64,000 bases of DNA from Gloeotrichia echinulata CP02 (GTDB lineage: Bacteria > Cyanobacteriota > Cyanobacteriia > Cyanobacteriales > Nostocaceae), in contig CP051187.1 in the NCBI GenBank assembly GCA_038087035.1, positions 5,896,001 to 5,960,000 on the forward strand. The letters are read 5' to 3'. The notes beneath the pieces were generated by a model. The model worked only from the letters and a program-made list of their open reading frames with translations, searched no databases and was not told the DNA's origin. Each line of letters opens with the position of its first letter. Within the stretch, counting starts at the first letter, position 1. A program made the position numbers and the translations under genes. This document shows positions 1-7,373 of this stretch, one piece after another.

Positions 1-522
1 TTTTATCAACTGTGTCGCGAAAATCCTGAAGTCAAATTTGAGCGCAACACCACAGGAGAAATAATTATCATGTCACCCACAGGGGGAGAAACCGGAAACC
101 GGAATTTTGAAATTGACATCGAGTTAGGAATATGGAATCGTCAAACAAAATTAGGTGTATGCTTTGACTCTTCCACCTGCTTTCAACTCCCCAATGGCGC
201 CAAGCGTTCTCCTGATGTCGCTTGGATAAAACAAGCAAGATGGAATATACTCACCCTAGAACAAAAAGAAAAATTCCCGCCCATCGCGCCAGATTTTGTA
301 TTAGAGTTAATGTCACCCAGCGATAGTTTGGCAGATACCCAAGCGAAAATGCAAGAATATATAGATAATCAAGTCAAACTGGGTTGGTTAATTAATCGCC
401 AAACTCGCCAAGTAGAAATTTATCGTCAAGGTCAACCAGTAGAAGTATTGAATTCTCCGACAGAATTATCAGGAGAAGATATTCTCCCCGGTTTTATTTT
501 AGATTTACAAATAGTTTGGTAA
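1..522 (+). CDS. Uma2 family (DUF820) endonuclease, 5' end outside window
   Basis: The reading frame is open from base 1, so the N-terminus lies outside the window; the ATG at 70 is internal. The visible protein has the Uma2/DUF820 core: an EIIIMSPTGGETG strand at the left edge, a SPDVAWI segment, PDFVLELMSPSD, and a lysine-containing stretch (AKMQEYIDNQVKLGWLI) that completes the PD-(D/E)XK-like fold. The protein ends in a short beta-rich tail. Uma2 proteins are very numerous in cyanobacteria. They are predicted nucleases of unknown biological role, often scattered as single genes. This copy looks intact as far as it can be read. Two other Uma2 genes occur at 26651 and 50685, and they are divergent paralogues rather than recent duplicates. 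Family assignment is firm; function is inferred. Confidence 0.88.
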   Translation, partial: FYQLCRENPEVKFERNTTGEIIIMSPTGGETGNRNFEIDIELGIWNRQTKLGVCFDSSTCFQLPNGAKRSPDVAWIKQARWNILTLEQKEKFPPIAPDFVLELMSPSDSLADTQAKMQEYIDNQVKLGWLINRQTRQVEIYRQGQPVEVLNSPTELSGEDILPGFILDLQIVW

Positions 523-562
523 AAAATATCCCCCAAATCCTTACCAATCACCAACGACCTAC

Positions 563-2035
563 TTAATCACTCAACAACTCACCTAATTGATGCTGAATTA
601 ACAAACCTTTGAGAGTAGAATTTTCCGCCTTCAGCGCCGTATTTTCCGCCTCCAATTCACTAATTCTCGCCTTCAAAGCTTCCTTCGGCGTCCCTTGTCG
701 ATGAATCACAACTTCGCGATAAATTTCTAAATTAGCCTCTTGATTCATCCATCTTTGATAAGTCTTAGTATGCTCTTGTACTGTATGTCCCATATAATCA
801 GCCATTGTCTTGATCGGGACCCTTAAACGATGTCCGCGTATCGCATAGGCGTGACGTAAATCATAAGGTCTAAAACCGACATCAATCACTCTAAATCTGA
901 TGTACAATTTAGCAGTTTTATTATTGAGCGTCCCTTCATTATAAGGTAATTTTACATTCTTCAAATCAAAAAGTTCCACCCAATGAGGATATAAGGGGGG
1001 AATACCACAACTGCGCTCACCAGTCTTAGTACCACCGGTCAAACTCGGATTTAACGTCACCAAATGAAAACTATTTGCTGGGTCTGTAAACGCTTCTATA
1101 TCTACCGCAAATAATTCATGAGGTCTTAAACCGTAAGTAGCCAACATCGCATAAGCCCATTGCCATTGTTCAGGTTGCGTCAAGTTCTCCTTACTAGCAT
1201 AAACTGATAATGGCACTCCAATTTTAGTAAACCCTTGGATAATTTCCTCATCTAAAGGAACTTTCCGAATCGCCGGATGAGGCTTAGGAGTTGCATAAGC
1301 ATTAATTGTTTTCAAACCATCAATACCGCAAAAATCACAAAACTTTTTCAATTGCCATGTCAAAAAAAACCTGCCTGATGTATTAGGCTTAGTCTTAGCT
1401 AGTGCTGTTTCTAAAGCTTCTACAGACAGAGTAACATCTTGAGGCAGTTTTTTCAAATGCCTGAGATAATGAGTTTCCCATGTACGTATTCCTTGTCTAT
1501 TCTTCTCATGGGTTTTCCAAAATTCCCGCTCGTATTCCTCAATCCATTCCCTGATGAGTTTGGCAGGTTGCTCATCATCTGTAAAGGCTATTTTTTGTGA
1601 TTGCTTACCCAATAACTCAGGTGTCCACTGAAACTGTTTGGTAATTAATAACAAATCCAATTCCCGTGCTTTGACGACAGCCGTTTTCACGCCAATATCA
1701 TTAGCATAAAAACCAAAAGAAATGGTATATTGTTTATTACGACTGCCATTTTTACCCACATCACCAAGTCTACAGGGAAAAGTTCCTTGTAACCCAATAG
1801 TTTTCGGACTGGTTAGCTTAAGTTTAACCTTGACCCTATCTAAACTTAACGCCGAGTTAGCTTGCACAATCGCATGTTTAATCCTGAGATATTCCCGTTC
1901 TATCTTCGCCCTTTCATCTGACCCAGGATATTTAGATTTCCATTGCTTCCACTTAGATGGCTCCCATTGCTCAATTGGTATACCATCCCATTCAGCTTTA
2001 CGAGGGTCATAGGCACTAGATTCTTTACTAAGCAT
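563..2035 (-). CDS. Tyrosine recombinase / phage-type integrase with C-terminal coiled coil
   Basis: A 490-aa protein with the catalytic domain of tyrosine recombinases in its C-terminal half. The first arginine is in YGLRPHEL (about residue 303). The second box is RPYDLRHAYAIRGH, with Tyr where His is more usual. Then come MGHTVQEH and the probable nucleophile Tyr in TKTYQRW (about residue 428). The N-terminal half resembles a SAM-like core-binding domain. After the nucleophile there is an unusual leucine-zipper-like tail (ISELEAENTALKAENSTLKG, about residues 460-480) that could give oligomerisation. It is the likely integration enzyme of a genomic element, but no tRNA or clear attachment repeats are visible beside it. 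Nearby parA, an RHH gene and toxin-antitoxin genes fit an integrated plasmid-like element, which is inference. Confidence 0.88.
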   Translation of the reverse strand: MLSKESSAYDPRKAEWDGIPIEQWEPSKWKQWKSKYPGSDERAKIEREYLRIKHAIVQANSALSLDRVKVKLKLTSPKTIGLQGTFPCRLGDVGKNGSRNKQYTISFGFYANDIGVKTAVVKARELDLLLITKQFQWTPELLGKQSQKIAFTDDEQPAKLIREWIEEYEREFWKTHEKNRQGIRTWETHYLRHLKKLPQDVTLSVEALETALAKTKPNTSGRFFLTWQLKKFCDFCGIDGLKTINAYATPKPHPAIRKVPLDEEIIQGFTKIGVPLSVYASKENLTQPEQWQWAYAMLATYGLRPHELFAVDIEAFTDPANSFHLVTLNPSLTGGTKTGERSCGIPPLYPHWVELFDLKNVKLPYNEGTLNNKTAKLYIRFRVIDVGFRPYDLRHAYAIRGHRLRVPIKTMADYMGHTVQEHTKTYQRWMNQEANLEIYREVVIHRQGTPKEALKARISELEAENTALKAENSTLKGLLIQHQLGELLSD

Positions 2036-2201
2036 AAGCTATATGGGATATAAAATTTTAAAACAAAATTTGAAAATTTTGAATTGCACCCAGTGGTAGT
2101 GGGCAATTGAGACTAGAATGACTTACAATTCACAAAATCATACGGAATTGATACCAACTACACTGAAGTTGATAGTAGAATCTAACAACACCACCAGTAT
2201 T

Positions 2202-2819
2202 ATGAACACAAACCAAAGAAATTTTTTACCACTAATTATTGTGGCAATGCTTGCTAGCCTCAGCAGCTGTAGTTCAGACACTACCTCTCCTAAAGAGATT
2301 ACTAGCGTTTCCCCAGCACCAACATCCTCTAATAGCATATCTTCTCCAAGCTCCACACAAACCCCCAGCATGGCTCAATTAAGGGCTAAATCTGCCAACA
2401 TTGAGCCGTCCTTATCTCCAGAATCCCAGAGCGAAAATACACCCACCGCCAACCCTCAAGCTACCACTAACAAAACTATCAACGTCACACTATACACAAG
2501 TGACACGCAATGTCAAGCACTAATTCCGCAAAAAGTTACAGTGGGTGCAGAAGAACCTGTGACAGGTGCGGTAGGTAAAATTTTACAGGAACGAGATACA
2601 GCCGACTTTAGCTTATCTGGTTATCGTGTCAACGTCAAAAATGGCGTTGCTACCGTCGATTTGCGAGTATCTCCTCAGTCCAAACGACAATTAGCTTCTC
2701 TTTCTAGTTGTGAACAATTTGCTATGTTTGGCAGTGTTCGTAAAACTTTAACAAGTAATGCTCAGTGGAATATTAAAGAAGTTCGTTTTACAGAAAAAGG
2801 TGAAAATGTTGAACTTTAA
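2202..2819 (+). CDS. GerMN-domain lipoprotein
   Basis: A 205-aa exported protein. I chose the ATG at 2202 because it puts a signal peptide (FLPLIIVAMLASLSSC) directly at the N-terminus; the upstream in-frame ATG at 2118 would add 28 polar residues. The lipobox LSSC predicts lipid attachment at the cysteine. A low-complexity Ser/Thr/Pro-rich linker of about 80 residues follows, then a GerMN domain. That domain has the typical layout: a short strand with CQALIPQKVTV, the helix EPVTGAVGKILQE, NVKNGVATVDL, and a helix ending in the VRKTLTSNAQWNIKEVRF segment. GerMN domains occur in spore germination protein GerM and in many cyanobacterial envelope lipoproteins of unknown role. It is probably periplasmic or outer-envelope. 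Confidence 0.82.
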   Translation: MNTNQRNFLPLIIVAMLASLSSCSSDTTSPKEITSVSPAPTSSNSISSPSSTQTPSMAQLRAKSANIEPSLSPESQSENTPTANPQATTNKTINVTLYTSDTQCQALIPQKVTVGAEEPVTGAVGKILQERDTADFSLSGYRVNVKNGVATVDLRVSPQSKRQLASLSSCEQFAMFGSVRKTLTSNAQWNIKEVRFTEKGENVEL

Positions 2820-2845
2820 CTATCAGTTAACAGTGAGATGAGGCA

Positions 2846-3040
2846 AAATTAAGAGATGATTTTACCAAAGAAAGTGATGTTGATGTTTTAGTCGAATTTG
2901 AACCGGGAAAAACTCCAGGTTTAGCTATTATTACGATAGAAGATGAGTTGTCAAGTATAATAAATCGCCAGATAGATTTAAGAACATCAGCAGATTTAAG
3001 TCGTTATTTTCGTGAGCAAGTCTTAGCGGAAGCTATTACG
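2846..3040 (+). pseudogene. MNT-type nucleotidyltransferase remnant
   Basis: No start codon is present, but the frame from 2846 encodes KLRDDFTKESDVDVLVEFEP followed by GLAIITIEDELSSIINRQID and LSRYFREQVLAEAI. This is the body of a minimal nucleotidyltransferase, with the D-x-D metal-binding pair in SDVDVLV. The usual N-terminal helix and the GS motif before RDDF are missing, and a stop codon (TGA, 2834) lies just upstream. The reading also degenerates after about 3040. These proteins normally pair with a HEPN antitoxin/toxin gene; none is visible here. I read it as a decayed toxin-antitoxin half beside the intact pair at 3123. Confidence 0.7.
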
Positions 3041-3122
3041 GTGGGCGGAACGCCATCGCACAATAGACAAAATAATTGCCAAGTGTTAGCATTAAATTAT
3101 TTGATAATTTAATGAAAATATC

Positions 3123-3410
3123 ATGCTCAGTTTAAGTGACATCTATCCTCTCTCAGAGTTCCAGCGGGGCGCAAAAGCTTTTCTGGAAAGACTCAAAGAA
3201 ACTAAAGCACCAATAGTTCTGACTGTTAATGGTAAAGCTACTGCTGTTGTTCAAGATGCTGAAGGCTACCAGCAACTTCTCGATAGGGTTGAGTTACTGG
3301 AGTCTATTGTCGGTATCCGCAAAAGTATTGCAGAATTTGAGCAAGGGAAAGGGATACCTCTAAAGCAAGCATTTGCAGAACTTCGGGAAAAATATGGCCT
3401 ACCAGATTGA
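3123..3410 (+). CDS. Type II antitoxin, Phd/YefM family
   Basis: A 95-aa protein with the Phd/YefM N-terminal DNA-binding fold. The region YPLSEFQRGAKAFLERLKET corresponds to the conserved helix, followed by APIVLTVNGKATAVVQD, the strand-turn-strand seen throughout the family. The C-terminal third is predicted helical and would wrap and inhibit the toxin. Its stop codon lies inside the next gene (17-nt overlap with the toxin at 3394), the usual translational coupling of such modules. The antitoxin is expected to repress its own promoter upstream of 3123, but I see no clear palindrome there. Confidence 0.88.
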   Translation: MLSLSDIYPLSEFQRGAKAFLERLKETKAPIVLTVNGKATAVVQDAEGYQQLLDRVELLESIVGIRKSIAEFEQGKGIPLKQAFAELREKYGLPD

Positions 3411-3744
3411 AATATCTCCTACTGCGGTAGCTGATATAGAAAGTATTTTTCTTTGGATCAAGGAGGATTCACCGGAAAACGCTTATCGCTGGGTAAGAGG
3501 ATGTTATGAAATTATGTTGACGCTGGAAAACTTTAAGGGGCGTTGTGCTTTGGCTATCGAAAGTGAGTATATGGGAATAGAGGTACGCCAACTTCTCTAT
3601 AAAAAGCAATTCAATATTTTATTTACTGTTAGTAAAACAGTTGAGCAAGAGCAAGGAGTTGTGCGTATTCATCGTGTACGTCGTTGTTCTCAACAAACAC
3701 TTCAAAGTATAGATCAACTCTTAGGTGATGAACCAGAAACTTAA
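3394..3744 (+). CDS. Type II toxin, ParE/RelE superfamily
   Basis: A 116-aa protein starting at the ATG at 3394 (MAYQIEISPTAVADIESI). An upstream in-frame start at 3373 is possible but lies deeper in the antitoxin gene. The sequence follows the RelE/ParE fold: an N-terminal strand, two helices (AVADIESIFLWIKEDSPENA, then RWVRGCYEIMLTLENF), then the sheet strands IEVRQLLYKKQFNILFTV and VVRIHRVRRCSQ. The conserved Arg in the EVRQL strand and the basic IHRVRR end are typical. Whether it is gyrase-poisoning (ParE) or an mRNA interferase (RelE) cannot be told from sequence. It forms one operon with the Phd/YefM antitoxin at 3123. Confidence 0.87.
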   Translation: MAYQIEISPTAVADIESIFLWIKEDSPENAYRWVRGCYEIMLTLENFKGRCALAIESEYMGIEVRQLLYKKQFNILFTVSKTVEQEQGVVRIHRVRRCSQQTLQSIDQLLGDEPET

Positions 3745-4050
3745 GCTGCGATCGCTCATTCCCTACAAAAAGGCGATCGCCCATATTGTGGGGCGATCGC
3801 TATAAAACTTAGGGGTAGGTTAGCGAAGCGCATAACCCACCGAATTTAATGATAGGAGTGGTGCCGTACCTGTTAACGCACCCTACAATAGGAGGCGATC
3901 GCACTAAATAAGCTCAACTACTTTCATAGCTTGTAACCGCACTTGATATGAGGCATAATCCTTCAATGTAATGAACAATAGTTGCTGCTTGGAGACATTA
4001 GCTTCAATGAAGGTGCGGCCCTTGGCGACAACGCACCCTACATCTAACTT
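3745..4050. repeat. Gene-free stretch with a cluster of HIP1 octamers
   Basis: No coding sequence is supported. Four GCGATCGC (HIP1) octamers occur within about 150 bases, between about 3754 and 3902. The block also contains a dispersed cyanobacterial repeat (AACGCACCCTACAATAGG), related to the ACGCACCCTAC words found elsewhere in the window and repeated at about 4031. HIP1 is highly over-represented in many cyanobacterial genomes; a cluster this dense in non-coding DNA is a common intergenic feature with no proven function. Confidence 0.75.
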
Positions 4051-4326
4051 TTAACTCTCTTCATTCTGATTCAAAGACAAAAGCCATTGCTCAACCAACT
4101 CCGTCAATATATCGCTCATTTGTCGCTGCTGTGAAACTGCGGCTGTCTTAAGTTTTCGATGCAATTGCTTAGGTAAATAAATAGTTGTTCGCGTATAGTC
4201 TGGGTCAGTACTTTTACTCTGGGATGTAGATTTATCTTCATTTAGCTGTGGTTTGTCTCTTTGTTGACGACTACGCGCCGCATCAATCAAATCATCAAAA
4301 CGACTAGTTTTTTTCTTATTATTCAA
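4051..4326 (-). CDS. Ribbon-helix-helix (CopG/MetJ/Arc-type) DNA-binding protein
   Basis: A 91-aa protein. Residues 1-43 are polar and probably disordered. Residues about 44-83 carry a ribbon-helix-helix: the strand YTRTTIYLPKQLHRKLKTAA, then the helices SQQRQMSDILTELVEQWLLS. It is the fourth leftward gene after ParA (6336), the 78-aa protein (5630) and the AbiEii-like protein (5397). A 291-base gap before it means it may have its own promoter. In plasmid-type partition modules a small RHH protein often acts as the centromere-binding partner of a short ParA, so it is a plausible ParB-equivalent. The operator-like repeats at 6373-6462 are candidate binding sites. That link is inference. Confidence 0.8.
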   Translation of the reverse strand: MNNKKKTSRFDDLIDAARSRQQRDKPQLNEDKSTSQSKSTDPDYTRTTIYLPKQLHRKLKTAAVSQQRQMSDILTELVEQWLLSLNQNEES

Positions 4327-4617
4327 AGTTAGCTACTCCAAATAGAATTAATATCGTGTCCGCTGCCCAACTTATCATAAATATCCCAGGGGAGGAGAGG
4401 GAAGGAGGTTTTTTCTGTTTTTGCACAGATGAGGGAATTATAACTAATCAATGAGACTTGATATCAACAGGATTGGTTATAACAGTTTTTAGCCCTACCA
4501 AATGACATACCACGGGTGTTTGAATGCATTGACCCCAAAGCTTTTGAGCGGTGCGTGCAGTCGATAATTAAAACATTAGGAGCATTGTCAATAGCATTTG
4601 AGACACGCTTACTCTGG

Positions 4618-5397
4618 TTAAAAGCCTTCTTGTTTTTTCTTTTGTGTTTCTAAATCAACGAAGATATCATGCTGTTCCTTAAAGACTCTCTGTGTAATAG
4701 TTAAGTCTAAATCGCTAGACAGTAAATCAATACCATCAATAATTTTGGGTATCTGAGCTTGATCAACATTCAGACTAAGAAAGTATTTCTCCCTGTAATC
4801 TGGGTTTTCTTGAAAGCGTTTGATCGCTGCTTTCAAAGGGCGTATAACTTCATAGGCTACCTCTGCCTTTTTAATTGATTCCTGGGGGATTGAAGATCGC
4901 AGTCTAAGAATTGCTAAATCAATTAAATCTCTTGCCTCAACGCTGTCATCCATATAGCGATCAGAATTTGCAAGCAGCTTGGATGTGAAACAGTCATTCA
5001 AGCTTAAGCAGGCAACAGGTGCCCATTTGACATATCTTGGCGGGTCTAATTGAAAACGAGTTTCTGCAATAATTTCTGTCTTGATGGGCACATCATCTAC
5101 AATTACTATCATCCGAATTCCATACTGGTCAGTCGTGCCACGTCCAACTTGGATTTTACTCAGATCACGAAACAATGCTTCGTACCCACCATCAAATACC
5201 ACTGTACGGAGATACTTATAGCCTGATGTACCAACAGGGGCAATAAAATCAACGTCCTTGCTCCAACGGTATTCTTCAAAATCCAGTGCAAGAAGGGTTC
5301 CACCACCGAAGTAAGCAGAACCCTTATTAAGTACCTCAGAATCTAAACATTCAAGAATTGTGAGGATTTTATTATGGTGATCTATCCTGAAGGTCAT
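4618..5397 (-). CDS. AbiEii/AbiGii-type nucleotidyltransferase (DUF1814)
   Basis: A 259-aa protein of the nucleotidyltransferase toxin family. The catalytic region is near the N-terminus: GGGTLLAL (about residues 31-38), then the W-S-K-D-V-D-F-I motif with paired acidic metal ligands (about 45-52). The downstream region LLANSDRYMDDSVEARDLIDLAIL is the family's conserved K-x-x-A-x-x-D-R-x-x-x-R-D-x-x-D block. AbiEii enzymes transfer nucleotides onto tRNA in toxin-antitoxin systems that can abort phage infection. The usual partner, AbiEi, is absent. Instead a 78-aa protein is encoded immediately upstream with a 4-nt ATGA stop/start overlap (5394-5397). The pair follows parA in one leftward array. 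Toxicity is inferred, not shown. Confidence 0.85.
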   Translation of the reverse strand: MTFRIDHHNKILTILECLDSEVLNKGSAYFGGGTLLALDFEEYRWSKDVDFIAPVGTSGYKYLRTVVFDGGYEALFRDLSKIQVGRGTTDQYGIRMIVIVDDVPIKTEIIAETRFQLDPPRYVKWAPVACLSLNDCFTSKLLANSDRYMDDSVEARDLIDLAILRLRSSIPQESIKKAEVAYEVIRPLKAAIKRFQENPDYREKYFLSLNVDQAQIPKIIDGIDLLSSDLDLTITQRVFKEQHDIFVDLETQKKKQEGF

Positions 5398-5630
5398 AAA
5401 CAGGCTTGCAACCAGGATTTATATAGTCTGCCAAGTTCCTTCAGGAAATTTAGTTCTTCGCCCTCAAGATTGTTAAATAGCTTGTGGTACTGCCAACCTC
5501 GCTCATAGCGACTCAGCATTTGTTCTGGAGTAAACCGATAGACATCTGTTGTCTGCCAACAAATCGACTCCAAAAAAGGCAGCTTTTTTGGTATAATAGG
5601 GGCATTTATTGTTTCTGTTGCGGTTGTCAT
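5394..5630 (-). CDS. Small protein upstream of AbiEii-like toxin, candidate antitoxin
   Basis: A 78-aa protein with no family I recognise. I prefer the ATG at 5630; a TTG at 5642 in frame would add four residues. The middle contains RFTPEQMLSRYERGWQYHKL and LEGEELNFLKELGRLYKSWL, both strongly helical and amphipathic. The length, position just before a nucleotidyltransferase toxin, and the ATGA overlap with it (5394-5397) are what one expects of an antitoxin. The sequence shows no AbiEi-type winged-helix. It may therefore be an alternative partner or an accessory subunit. It is 112 bases downstream of parA, so co-transcription with parA is possible. Confidence 0.7.
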   Translation of the reverse strand: MTTATETINAPIIPKKLPFLESICWQTTDVYRFTPEQMLSRYERGWQYHKLFNNLEGEELNFLKELGRLYKSWLQACL

Positions 5631-5742
5631 ATTTTTAATCAACCACTAATCAACCACTTTAGGCTCACTCTAATTCTACAACAGCTCTATATGGATGGCA
5701 ATTTCAACAGAATCCAATTTTCACTCCCTCTGTTGACCGTTG

Positions 5743-6336
5743 CTAATTACTGAAAATTTCCTTTCCCACCTCTGTGTAACAACGCCATGCAATTTGGGCG
5801 TAAGGGTCTTTAACAGCATTAACGGGAACCCCTTCTAAAGCAGCTCGTTGGAATACAGCTAACCGTCGAATTCCTGATTTGAATAGAGGTAATCCTGCTT
5901 TTAACAACGCAGTTCTTGCTTCAACTCCTGCTTTGTTTGGGTTGGGCGGAATTAGCGTCAACAAAATGCGATAATTTGTCTTGAGTTCCTTGAGTGCTTC
6001 CACCATTTGCAATGTGGCAGCTAAGGCGATCGCATCAGGGGTCGTAGGTATAACTAACAAATCGCATCCTGTCGCAATCGTTTTTAGCTCATCTGGATCT
6101 GGTCGGGCTGGAGTATCAATCACGATATGCTCATAAAGTCCAGCAAGACGTATCCCTTGTTTTTCATCAGCCACTTTGAACGGTAAACAACCCCGATTTG
6201 ACCAATCCAACGCACTGCGGTTGAGGTCGCCATCCACCAACAATGTATCAGCTTGGTTCTGCAGGTATGTAGCCAAGTGTAGGGCTGTCGTCGATTTCCC
6301 AACTCCCCCCTTGAAAGCCGCTACAGTAATCATCAT
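5743..6336 (-). CDS. ParA-family partition ATPase (short form)
   Basis: A 197-aa deviant-Walker ATPase. The P-loop FKGGVGKST, with the signature lysine at about residue 9, is followed by LLVDGDLNRSALDW (Walker A-prime) and HIVIDTPARP (Walker B). The short length and lack of an N-terminal helix-turn-helix match plasmid Type Ib ParA or the ParA-like proteins of integrated elements. No ParB is encoded nearby; the RHH protein at 4051 could serve instead. The start is the first of two adjacent ATGs; the second, at 6333, is equally possible. Upstream, 6373-6462 carries repeated and inverted AAACATCT words, suggesting autoregulation or a centromere-like site. Confidence 0.9.
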   Translation of the reverse strand: MMITVAAFKGGVGKSTTALHLATYLQNQADTLLVDGDLNRSALDWSNRGCLPFKVADEKQGIRLAGLYEHIVIDTPARPDPDELKTIATGCDLLVIPTTPDAIALAATLQMVEALKELKTNYRILLTLIPPNPNKAGVEARTALLKAGLPLFKSGIRRLAVFQRAALEGVPVNAVKDPYAQIAWRCYTEVGKEIFSN

Positions 6337-6372
6337 TTTTGATTTAAACGCAAATAATGCCAGATTCTACTC

Positions 6373-6462
6373 CATTTACAAACATCTGGACATTTAATTT
6401 TTACACTTAAACATCTAAACATTTATATAGCATTTAGATGTTTAAACGTCTAGATGCTAAAT
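6373..6462. promoter_or_regulatory. Iteron-like direct and inverted repeats upstream of parA
   Basis: Three or four related words occur in 90 bases. AAACATCTGGACATTTA begins at about 6380, TAAACATCTA at 6408-6417 runs into AACATTTA, and the inverted copy TAGATGTTTA lies at 6435-6444. A further inverted, variant copy (CGTCTAGATGCTAAAT) follows to 6462. This spacing and symmetry are typical of operators bound by ribbon-helix-helix or ParB-like proteins. The array lies 37-126 bases upstream of the parA start, so it could be both the operator and the partition site. This is seen in the sequence; the binding protein is inferred. Confidence 0.55.
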
Positions 6463-6788
6463 TACGCATACATAATATTTAAAAACAAATATTACAAACA
6501 CATATATTTTATATATAAAATATAATCAGTAAAAAGTGGGATAAATGTATAAAAATGCTTAATAGGTGTCAGGGTTTAGCATTGCTTAAGCCAGAACCCT
6601 TGTAAAATCTCGTTTCCATGTTCCACCAGGAAATGCACCTCCAAGCAGCAGGCGGTACCGATATGCACAAACTCTTGGGGTTTTCCCGTCACTTTCAATA
6701 AACATAGTAAAGATTTTCTAGCGATTCCACCTTGTGGCAGAACCATCCTAGTAAGATAGGAAAGTCTTTAGTCGAGGACAGCAAACAA
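6463..6788. other. AT-rich gene-poor spacer
   Basis: An AT-rich stretch (about 6470-6540, many TATATA and AAATATT words) is followed by more balanced sequence. One very short open frame (6618-6701, 27 codons, ATG to TAA) exists but has no supporting feature. GAGGA at about 6774 is the likely ribosome binding site of the 40-aa gene at 6789. No RNA gene or repeat is recognised. Confidence 0.4.
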
Positions 6789-6911
6789 ATGGATGTAAAG
6801 CTGATTTTAGTGGGCTTAACAGTGATATTTACGATAGCGTGCTTGTTTTTTGGCACTAAAAATGGATTTTATGATTCAGATAACTATCACGGCAACGGCT
6901 CTGCACATTGA
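6789..6911 (+). CDS. 40-aa single-span membrane peptide
   Basis: A short frame with ATG at 6789 and TGA at 6909. The residues are MDVKLILVGLTVIFTIACLF followed by FGTKNGFYDSDNYHGNGSAH. The first 22 residues form one hydrophobic membrane segment, and the last 18 are polar and Asn/His/Gly-rich, a tidy bitopic topology. A Shine-Dalgarno-like GAGGA sits 10-15 bases upstream. Cyanobacteria encode many such peptides (photosystem or NDH subunits, small stress peptides), but this one matches none that I can name. It is isolated between the parA region and the MBL gene. Confidence 0.55.
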   Translation: MDVKLILVGLTVIFTIACLFFGTKNGFYDSDNYHGNGSAH

Positions 6912-7003
6912 TGCAAGTCCAAAGTCGAGTGGCAAATTTGAGAACTGCGGACAAGAAACAAGGGAAGGGTTAGTAACTGTAACTTAATTTTTGAGTCAAG
7001 CTG

Positions 7004-7312
7004 TCAGTTAGACAGTTTTAGCCTGTGGACTGGTTAACGCCGACGTTGCCAGAATGTTCGCTCTTAGCGTTCCCGGAGGGTAGCAGGAAGTAAGCATCAA
7101 ACTACATAACATGAGTAGATTTGTCTATTTGTGAGTAGTTATGAATAGGTCTTATGTAACGGCTAGGAAATATAACTTAACTCCTAGCCGCATCTACTCC
7201 TAATTAGGTAAGTGTAAAAATCTGGTAAAATAGCCAAGGGCTTCCTCGGCATGACAATTTTGGTGAGCCTGTGGACTGGATAGCGCCAAAGCTTCCAGGT
7301 TGAAACAGGAAG
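7004..7312. repeat. Imperfect direct repeat pair with core GCCTGTGGACTGG
   Basis: Two copies of a block of about 60-85 bases lie at roughly 7004-7090 and 7252-7312. Both contain GCCTGTGGACTGG followed by TA, CGCC, then a CCAG and a CAGGAAG further on. Between and around them there is no supported gene. The arrangement looks like two remnants of a dispersed element. The whole 6912-7373 interval is otherwise featureless. Confidence 0.5.
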
Positions 7313-7373
7313 AAAATGTGAAGCTTCGCTACACTTCGTGAGAGCGTTTGTCAGCATTTTTGGAACAAAGAGC

